A stretch of DNA of 6,994 nt. It comes from an uncultured Candidatus Melainabacteria bacterium (GTDB lineage Bacteria > Cyanobacteriota > Vampirovibrionia > Gastranaerophilales > Gastranaerophilaceae). Position 1 is the first letter of the stretch. The number at the start of each line of letters is the position of its first letter. The stretch is from assembly GCA_934693235.1 (NCBI GenBank), contig CAKUUY010000038.1, positions 1 through 6,994 of the forward strand. Reading direction: 5' to 3'. The notes beneath the pieces were generated by a model. It was not told where the DNA came from and did no database searches. It worked only from the letters and a program-made list of their open reading frames with translations. Positions 1 to 6,400 of this stretch are shown piece after piece. A program made the position numbers and the translations under genes.

Positions 1-13
1 TTGCAACAACCAC

Positions 14-34
14 TCTCTCTCCCTCGGAGAGAGG
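14..34. repeat. Perfect 8-bp inverted repeat, 3-nt loop
   Basis: CTCTCTCC (15-22) and GGAGAGAG (26-33) are perfectly complementary around the loop CTC, and a T-G wobble (14/34) can extend the stem. It is followed by GAAAAG rather than a T-tract, so it is not a typical terminator on this strand. Confidence 0.6.
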
Positions 35-56
35 AAAAGTTACTACAATTTATTCT

Positions 57-77
57 CAAATATAGCTGCTATATTTG
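57..77. repeat. Perfect 9-bp inverted repeat, 3-nt loop
   Basis: CAAATATAG (57-65) and CTATATTTG (69-77) are exact reverse complements separated by CTG. It is AT-rich and near-palindromic, so it could be a hairpin or a dimeric protein-binding site; the sequence does not decide between these. Confidence 0.55.
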
Positions 78-96
78 TTAGTCTCTTAAACTAAAA

Positions 97-136
97 GAAC
101 CTAGCGTCTTATCGCCTTAGCGTCTTAGGAACCTAG
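97..136. repeat. Three 8-nt tandem repeats flanked by direct repeats
   Basis: CGTCTTAT (105-112), CGCCTTAG (113-120) and CGTCTTAG (121-128) are three head-to-tail copies of an 8-nt unit, consensus CGYCTTAG. They are bracketed by exact copies of GAACCTAG at 97-104 and 129-136. The 10-mer TAGCGTCTTA occurs at 102-111 and 118-127. The flanking octamers could be a trace of duplication or insertion, but this is inference. Confidence 0.6.
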
Positions 137-164
137 TAATCTACTAACTTTAAACCCCTCTCTT

Positions 165-224
165 GAATTTGTAAGTTCGCTCTAGCTCACTAACAAATTC
201 TAATCTCTCCCCGTCGGGGCGAGA
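165..224. repeat. Two adjacent hairpins forming a complex palindromic element
   Basis: GAATTTGTAAGT (165-176) pairs with ACTAACAAATTC (189-200) with one mismatch in 12 bp, enclosing a 12-nt loop. It is followed directly by a second hairpin in which TCTC-T-CCCC (204-212) pairs with GGGG-C-GAGA (216-224) across the loop GTC, with one T/C mismatch. The second hairpin is GC-rich in an AT-rich genome. No T-run follows, so a terminator is not supported. The structure resembles an interspersed palindromic repeat. Confidence 0.5.
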
Positions 225-290
225 AGTTTAAGTTTCAGCTTAGTTGCCTCGCCTCCTAACAAGTTCCCCAAAATTTATTCCCCTTACTGA

Positions 291-318
291 TTACAAAAAT
301 TTTTATTCATGTTACAGT
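291..318 (+). promoter_or_regulatory. Possible weak promoter for rimO
   Basis: TGT-TACAGT (310-318) resembles an extended -10 element, with a poor -35-like TTACAA at 291-296 (16-nt spacer). Transcription would begin near 325, just before the ribosome binding site at 327-333. The -35 match is weak, so this is only the best candidate in the leader. Transcription could also enter from upstream of the window. Confidence 0.25.
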
Positions 319-338
319 GGTTTTAAAAGAGGTAAAAT

Positions 339-1652
339 ATGAAAATAGCTTTGTTAAATCATGGATGTGCAAAAAATTTGGTAGACTCTGAACTTATGCT
401 TGGGCTTTTGGCTCAGAGAGGGCATCAGATTACTCTAGATGAAAAAGACGCTGATATTGTTGTTGTAAACACTTGTTCATTTATTCATGATGCGGAAAAG
501 GAGTCTGTTCAGTCTATATTACAAATGGTTCAGGATGGTAAAAAAGTTATCGTTACAGGTTGTTTGCCACAAAAATATAAAGGAGAACTTAAAAAAGCTA
601 TTCCGGAAATTGCCGGTATGATTGGAACTTCTGATATCAAAGAGATTATTGAAGTTGTCGATAGAATTACGGGTGATAAAAAAGATTATGTGGAACATGT
701 TTCTGAAAAGCCGGAGTATATTTACCCTGAAAATATTGAAAGACAACAAATTACCGTAGGATCAAGCTCTTATATAAAAATTGCTGACGGTTGTAATTAT
801 CATTGCGGATATTGTATTATTCCTCAACTTAGAGGGGAGTATCATTCCAGAACTATTGAAAACATTTTGGAAGAAGCGAATTCGCTTGTAAAAAAAGGTG
901 TAACAGAGCTTGTTTTGATTGCACAAGATACAACAAGTTATGGTATTGATTTGTACGGAAAGCAAATGTTGCCGAAACTATTGGAAGAATTAAACAAAAT
1001 TGAGGGTTTGGGATGGATTAGAATAATGTATGCTTATCCGACTCAAGTTAGCGATGAATTGATTAATGCGATTGCAAGATTAGATAAGGTTGTTAAATAT
1101 ATCGATTTGCCTCTGCAACATTGCAATGCTGAGATTTTACAAGCGATGAGACGGCCGGTCATGGATTACGAGGTTTTGGTAAACAAAATTAGAAATAAAG
1201 TTCCGAATATTGCAATAAGGACTGCTTTTATCGTTGGTTATCCGGGGGAAACAGAAGAACAGTTTGAAGAATTATATGAGTTTGTAAAACGCGTTAAGTT
1301 TGAAAAAATGGGCGTTTTTGAATATTCTCGTGAGAAAAATACCGTTTCTTATTCAATGGAGGCTCAAGTTCCTGCAAAAATTAAGAAACAAAGACATAAA
1401 AAATTGATGAGTTTGCAAAAGAAAATTTCAAGAGAAGTTAATGAAAGTTATGTTGGACAGATTTTACCTTGTATTGTCGAGGGATATACTGATGACGGAC
1501 TTGTTCTAATGCGTTCTCAACATGATGCTCCGGAAATTGACGGAATGGTTTATGCTGAAGCAAAAGATGTTGATGTTGTTCCTGGAGATATAGTTGATGT
1601 AAAAATTAACAGCGCGGATTATTATGACTTGTTTGGCGAAATCCAAGAGTAA
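339..1652 (+). CDS. rimO: Ribosomal protein S12 methylthiotransferase RimO
   Basis: RimO is a cytoplasmic radical-SAM enzyme that adds a methylthio group to a conserved aspartate of ribosomal protein S12, using two 4Fe-4S clusters. All three parts of the family are visible. The N-terminal UPF0004 domain (about 1-110) opens with NHGCAKNLVDSE and has the three cluster ligands C10, C46 and C75. The radical-SAM core carries CNYHCGYC (C152, C156, C159). A C-terminal TRAM domain (about 370-437) contains APEIDGMVY, a pattern that separates RimO from the tRNA-modifying relative MiaB. The length of 437 residues is normal and no key residue is missing. The start is supported by AAGAGGT at 327-333, 5 nt before the ATG. 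The flippase gene follows after 41 nt, suggesting co-transcription. Other members of the methylthiotransferase family (MiaB, MtaB) fit less well. Confidence 0.97.
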   Translation: MKIALLNHGCAKNLVDSELMLGLLAQRGHQITLDEKDADIVVVNTCSFIHDAEKESVQSILQMVQDGKKVIVTGCLPQKYKGELKKAIPEIAGMIGTSDIKEIIEVVDRITGDKKDYVEHVSEKPEYIYPENIERQQITVGSSSYIKIADGCNYHCGYCIIPQLRGEYHSRTIENILEEANSLVKKGVTELVLIAQDTTSYGIDLYGKQMLPKLLEELNKIEGLGWIRIMYAYPTQVSDELINAIARLDKVVKYIDLPLQHCNAEILQAMRRPVMDYEVLVNKIRNKVPNIAIRTAFIVGYPGETEEQFEELYEFVKRVKFEKMGVFEYSREKNTVSYSMEAQVPAKIKKQRHKKLMSLQKKISREVNESYVGQILPCIVEGYTDDGLVLMRSQHDAPEIDGMVYAEAKDVDVVPGDIVDVKINSADYYDLFGEIQE

Positions 1653-1681
1653 ATAACGGGTTTGACAACTAAAGTTAAAGA

Positions 1682-1687
1682 TAAGGA
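1682..1687 (+). promoter_or_regulatory. Ribosome binding site of the flippase gene
   Basis: TAAGGA lies 6 nt before the ATG at 1694 and fixes that start. No good promoter is visible in the 41-nt gap after rimO, which supports a shared transcript. Confidence 0.65.
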
Positions 1688-1693
1688 ATTGGA

Positions 1694-3151
1694 ATGGAAT
1701 TTGTAGAAAATAGAGAAGTAGAAAAAGAACAGTTAAAAGAGATATTTAGAGATATGATGAAGTATTCTCCGTCAAAGATTATCGGAATGATTGGAAATGC
1801 TTTGATTGTGCCGGTTTATACGAGTTTGTTGGCTCCGGAACAATATGGGATGTATTCTTTGTCTATTGCGGTTTTATCGTTTTTATGCATTATCTTTTCC
1901 GACTGGGTCGGACTTTCCGGTTTGAGGTTTTTTAAACATCACCAAATGTCTCAAGATATGCCGAAATATTTGACTACGCTTGTTACAATGCTTGCTACAA
2001 ATCTGTTTTTAATGTTTGTATTGTCGTTTATTTTTAGGCATAATTTTTATTCATTTTTTCATATTCCGGTAAAATTCTTTTTCGCTATTTTGGTTTTAAT
2101 TATCCCTGTAGCGATTAGAGCTTTGTTGTTTCAGCTTTTGAGGGCTCAATTGAAAGCTGTTTCTTTCACGTTCTCAACTATAATAAATCAGTTTTTAACA
2201 ATATTATTATCAATATTTTTTGTTAAATTTTTTCATATGGGAGCAGTTGCATTGCTTTTAGGTATGGGGGTTTCAATATCTTTGACCGATTTATTGTTAA
2301 TTTATCAAAGTAATATTTTGTCTTGGTTTAAGTTACAAAAAATCGAGTGGAACTCTGTTTTTCCTATAATGGTTTATGGAATTCCGATTGCCGCAACTTC
2401 TTTGAGTGCTTGGATTATTAACCAAAGTAATAAATTTATCATGAACAGTATTCATGGCTTTTCGCAGGTTGGAATTGTCGGGGTTGCTTATGGTTTGACT
2501 TTACCTTTGTTGATGACAATATTTTCTATAATTACGGTTGCTGCAATTCCGAGAATTATCAATATGTATGAAGAAAAAATTGACGTAAGACCTTTGATAT
2601 CAAGATTTACCGGATATTATGTGATGATTGCATTGCCTGTAATTATTGTGATTTCTCTTTATGCGACAGATTATGTTCAGATGATGGCTTCTAATGACAA
2701 ATTTTTAGTTGCGTTCAAACTTGTTCCTTACTTTGCTTTCGGAACTTTTTTCATGGCATTGACTGATTATACGACTTTGCAATATCATTTGGCAAATAAA
2801 ACATATTTCGATTTTATAATTAAATTGATTTCCGGAATTGCAAATGTTGTTTTGAATATTCTTTTAATTCCGAAGATGGGATTAATCGGTGTTGGTATAG
2901 CGACTTTGGGCGCAAATTTCTTGTACTTTTTATTGAGTATAATTATTGTTCTTCCTGGGTTGAGATTAGTTTTCCCAAGGTTGATTATTCGTAGAATGTT
3001 GATTTCATTTGTGCCGTTTGTTGGGTTGTATTATGTGTTTAACAAGTTTGTTCATTTGCCTGCGCTGTTTGAAATGTTGAGTTTGATGGCAATATTCTAT
3101 GCTTGTTATTTTGCATTGACAAACACAATTATGAAGCGTCCTGAACAATAG
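1694..3151 (+). CDS. MOP-superfamily polysaccharide/lipid flippase (Wzx/PST-like membrane protein)
   Basis: This 485-residue inner-membrane protein has about 14 hydrophobic segments, spread from residue 29 to about 478. A short, charged and presumably cytoplasmic N-terminus (about 1-28) precedes them. The stretch after residue 26 (SKIIGMIGNALIVPVYTSLL, then APEQYGMYSLS) matches the opening of the polysaccharide-biosynthesis/export family: a helix, then PxYTxLL, then a P-E-x-Y-G motif. Members of this superfamily flip undecaprenyl-linked sugar units (Wzx), lipid II (MurJ) or other lipid-linked products across the inner membrane. The substrate cannot be read from sequence, and no glycosyltransferase or polymerase neighbours are in the window. 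MurJ is less likely because the N-terminal motif is of the O-antigen/teichuronic type. It probably shares a transcript with rimO, with no evident functional tie. A hydrophobic, T-rich coding strand is expected for such a protein and is not a sign of transfer. Confidence 0.88.
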   Translation: MEFVENREVEKEQLKEIFRDMMKYSPSKIIGMIGNALIVPVYTSLLAPEQYGMYSLSIAVLSFLCIIFSDWVGLSGLRFFKHHQMSQDMPKYLTTLVTMLATNLFLMFVLSFIFRHNFYSFFHIPVKFFFAILVLIIPVAIRALLFQLLRAQLKAVSFTFSTIINQFLTILLSIFFVKFFHMGAVALLLGMGVSISLTDLLLIYQSNILSWFKLQKIEWNSVFPIMVYGIPIAATSLSAWIINQSNKFIMNSIHGFSQVGIVGVAYGLTLPLLMTIFSIITVAAIPRIINMYEEKIDVRPLISRFTGYYVMIALPVIIVISLYATDYVQMMASNDKFLVAFKLVPYFAFGTFFMALTDYTTLQYHLANKTYFDFIIKLISGIANVVLNILLIPKMGLIGVGIATLGANFLYFLLSIIIVLPGLRLVFPRLIIRRMLISFVPFVGLYYVFNKFVHLPALFEMLSLMAIFYACYFALTNTIMKRPEQ

Positions 3152-3154
3152 AAT

Positions 3155-3174
3155 TTGTTAATATTTATTAACAA
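3155..3174 (+). terminator. AT-rich hairpin after the flippase gene, weak terminator candidate
   Basis: TTGTTAAT (3155-3162) and ATTAACAA (3167-3174) are perfect 8-bp arms around the loop ATTT, starting 4 nt after the stop codon. The stem has only two G-C pairs and only three T residues follow, so termination efficiency is doubtful. Shortly after comes AGAAAAATTTTTCT (3182-3195), a loop-less palindrome. Position right after the stop codon is the main support. Confidence 0.35.
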
Positions 3175-3245
3175 TTTAGCAAGAAAAATTTTTCTCGGAT
3201 TTTAATAGTTGAGAAAGTAGATATGTGTGCAAATTTATTAAGCAT

Positions 3246-3276
3246 TTGTAATAATCGATGGAAATTCAATTATACT
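3246..3276 (+). promoter_or_regulatory. Possible promoter for the adhesin gene
   Basis: TATACT at 3271-3276 is a near-consensus -10 hexamer. The best -35-like match, TTGTAA at 3246-3251, is 19 nt upstream, longer than optimal. Transcription would begin near 3283, giving an untranslated leader of about 70 nt. I see no recognisable riboswitch in that leader. The weak -35 leaves room for an activator. Confidence 0.35.
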
Positions 3277-3343
3277 CTTGATAAAATTGTAACGCTAGTC
3301 GAGTTTAATATATGAAAATAATCATAATTAGGGAAAATATTTG

Positions 3344-3349
3344 AAAGGA
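3344..3349 (+). promoter_or_regulatory. Ribosome binding site of the adhesin gene
   Basis: AAAGGA ends 5 nt before the ATG at 3355. This selects that start over the ATG at 3312, which only opens a 10-codon frame that stops at 3344. Confidence 0.7.
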
Positions 3350-3354
3350 AAAGC

Positions 3355-3450
3355 ATGATTAATATAAAAGCCGATAAAAGAAAAGCAGTTGCTTCGGCAT
3401 TAACATTTTGTTTCTTCTTACAACAATCATTCTGTTTGCAGGTAATGGCG
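3355..3450 (+). other. Signal peptide of the adhesin (residues 1-32)
   Basis: The n-region carries K5, K8, R9 and K10. The core runs from A11 to about V30 (AVASALTFCFFLQQSFCLQV), and VMA (30-32) fits a signal peptidase I site before TTISG. C19 and C27 lack the residues of a lipobox, so a lipoprotein is unlikely. There is no long ESPR-type extension as seen in some very large type V adhesins. Confidence 0.75.
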
Positions 3451-6400
3451 ACAACCATCTCTGGTGTTACCGGAAATAACGGTGTTTATGATATTACACC
3501 GACTGCCAAAAATCCGGCAGGTAACATAGGTTTTAGAAAGTATCAAAACTTTGACTTGAGCGAGGGTGATATTGCAAACCTTATTTTCCATCTTCAAGGT
3601 CAAGATTTAGACACTTTCGTAAATTTGGTTGATAACCAAATTAATATTCAAGGTATTGTTAATGCGGTTAATAAAAATGGTGCATTTAATAACGGACATG
3701 CCGTATTTATTTCGCCGAACGGTATGGTTGTCGGTTCAAGCGGAGTTTTGAATGTTGGCTCTTTATCTGTTTTGACTCCTGATAGTAGTAGTTACGAAAA
3801 ATATAAAAGCGATTTGAGAAATCCAAGTTTGATTGCTAATTACAAATCAAAATTGGGCGAAGGGACAGGTTCCGTAAAAATTGACGGTAAAGTCTTAGCC
3901 CGTAATTTTGTTGATATTAATGCTGCTGATGTAAATATTGGTCAAAATGCACTTGTCATGGCAGGTGTAAAAGATGCGACCAAAATCCTTTCAAACAGAC
4001 AAGCAGAGGCATTGTTTAATCAGCTTGTAAATACAGATAATATGAATGCAAATGCTTTCTCAAATGATAATGGAAGTATTACAATCAGAACCTATGGTGC
4101 AAATGGTGGAACTGATATTGCAGGAACAATGAAAAATTTTGGAACAGGTAGTACAGAAATTACAAACCTTGGTTCTAAAGGCATTAATATTTCAGGAAAA
4201 TCTTTGAATTCAAACGGAGATACATTACTTGTTAATAGCAATGGAGAAGTTAATGTATCAGGAACAGTTGCAAACAAAGGCGGTAAATTACTTGTCGATA
4301 ATACAGGTTCAGGAGTTTTGATTGCGTCAACAGGTTTGTTGAGTAACCAAGGCGGCGAACTTATTATTACAAATACAGGTGACAACGGTGTAAATATTGC
4401 AAACGGAGGTTTGGTTGAAAACTCTACACACAGTGCAAATATAACAAACTCAGGTAAAAATGGTATTAACGTAAAGGGACACGTTAATGCTAACGGAATT
4501 AATATAAATAACAAAAATTCAAATGTTGTTCTTGGGGATTATACCGGTAATAATAACTTGAATTCTACAGGAAATGTTAATATTCAAATTGAAAACGGTA
4601 ATCTTTACAACTTTGGAACAAAAGAAACTTTGATTAAGGCTTCAAAAGATTTGAATATTGATGTTAAAAACGGAGCTGTAGGTAAAGAAGTCGGCCCTTG
4701 TGATGGTGGAGTTTGTACCGGAATTGGGCCTGATGGAAGAGATTTAACAAAATCCGTAAATGTAAATGTAGATGGCAAAATTAAAACCATAAGCACTAAA
4801 GGAACAAATGAGTCATTGGTTAATATGGCAAGTTTGAATAACAACATGAGAGTCGATCAAATTAAGGCTGATGGTAGAGTTATTCTTTTGGCAGATAGTT
4901 CTGTAAAGGGTTCAAAACCGTATGATATCTTGAATGCTTCTACTAATTCTCAAAATCCGAATGTTGAAGGAACCGGCATTTCAATTATTTCAAGCGGAAA
5001 TGTTGGCTCTAAAGATAAAGCATTGACGTTTAGACAAAATGGGGTTAAAAATATTTTCTACGGTGATGATGCAAGAAATCCTCACGTAGTTACTGATATA
5101 AATAAACCTCAACAAGGTATTGATATTTTGGCAATTAAAGATATCAATGTTAAAGGTATGGACGCAGCTGACGGAACTAAACTTGATACAAATGCTTGTG
5201 CAATAATTTCAAGGACAGGTGACGTGAATGCAGAATTTTCAGGCGATGTTTATATTAGAGAAACAACTGCAAAGAATGTAAATATTACAACTCGTGGAAA
5301 AAACATGTATATTGAACATCTTGGCGAAGTTCCTACATATCCTCAAGATTACTACGGTCCAAATGGTGTAAAACTAGAAAAAGCTAAACTTACAGCATTA
5401 GACTTAGGTAGCTACAAAGATCCGAATGAAGCACCGGCTTACGAACACGCGGCAGATTCAACAATTGTTGTTAAAAACGGTAAGATCTACGGAAAAGGCG
5501 AAGGGAGACCGAGCGGCGAACAAGATTTGACAATGGTTGCAGATAACGCATACGCAGGTGGCTACTACTTTAATATGGGTAAACACAGACCTGATGGAAA
5601 ATCAACTTTGACAAAAGATGATACTACAAATCCTTTGCAAAATGGAAATGATCCTACAAAACCTGTTTCTATCAGAACAAAAGCCGTTAGACCTGATGAT
5701 GTTACAGCAATAGGTCAAGATCCTAAAGATAGAAATTACTATTATGGTGGAAGTTCTCAAGGGGATGACCCCAATTATGATGGTACTAAAGACCCGAATA
5801 AACAAGGTACTGAAGAAGATGATGATAACTTGGTAGTTCCAAGTGATGATAAAGAACCGGATTATCCACTAGACACTGATACAGATACTGATACCGATAC
5901 CGATATTGATACGGATACGGACACAGATACTGACATTGACTCAGATAACGATACCGATACTGATATGGATACAGACACAGATACTGACATCGACACAGAC
6001 ACCGATACCGATACAGATATTGACACAGATACTGATACTGACATCGACACAGATACTGATACCGATACTGACATGGATACAGACTCTGACACTGATACCG
6101 ATACAGATACGGATTTAGATACCGACACTGACACCGACACCGATATTGATACGGATAATGATACCGATACAGATATGGACACAGATACGGATACGGACAT
6201 CGATACTGATACTGATACGGATACTGATATTGATACCGACACTGACACTGATGTTGACAATGATACTGATTCAGATACAGATACTGATTTAGATAGTGAT
6301 ACAGATATTGACACTGATTCGGATACAGATACGGATGTTGACAGTGATACAGATTCAGACACCGACACTGATATTGATACCGACACTGATATCGATAGTG

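Larger units (their letters stand above)
1..338. repeat. Gene-free region made of short palindromes and tandem repeats
   Basis: No credible gene lies here; the only open frame at the left edge runs from base 1 to a stop at 79-81 and looks incidental. The stretch is CT-rich on this strand, unlike the purine-rich coding strand that follows. It contains a series of inverted repeats (14-34, 57-77, 134-146, 165-200, 204-224) and an 8-nt tandem repeat at 105-128. Such a density of small hairpins with no coding potential is typical of interspersed repetitive elements in bacterial intergenic DNA. A structured RNA is the main alternative, but I recognise no known family. None of the hairpins has a following T-tract that would make a convincing terminator. 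Confidence 0.5.

Noticed and set aside
1..81. Open frame from the left edge to TAG at 79-81 as the end of an upstream gene
   Set aside because: It covers the hairpins at 14-34 and 57-77 and reads as a short, arginine/leucine-rich incidental peptide. Nothing marks it as coding.
1662..1667. TTGACA consensus -35 hexamer in the gap between rimO and the flippase gene
   Set aside because: At 17 nt downstream the sequence is GGAATT, not a -10, and other spacings are no better. The gap is only 41 nt and fits an operon.
3312..3344. Short upstream open frame (10 codons) before the adhesin gene, possible leader peptide
   Set aside because: No Shine-Dalgarno, and its stop overlaps the ribosome binding region only by chance as far as can be seen. 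No attenuator hairpin is visible.
4092..4514. Reverse-strand open frame of 140 codons opposite the beta-helix repeats
   Set aside because: Proline/phenylalanine-rich shadow of the Asn/Gly-rich coding strand with no ribosome binding site.
5906..6118. Second + strand frame in the repeat (Ile-Gln/Thr-rich, 70 codons)
   Set aside because: Shifted reading of the same hexamer repeat, without start signals.
5862..6386. Reverse-strand open frame of 174 codons encoding a Ser-Val repeat
   Set aside because: It is the mirror image of the GAYACN repeat (reverse complement reads Val/Ile-Ser). The absence of stops follows from the hexamer repeat; no ribosome binding site or non-repeat domain supports it.
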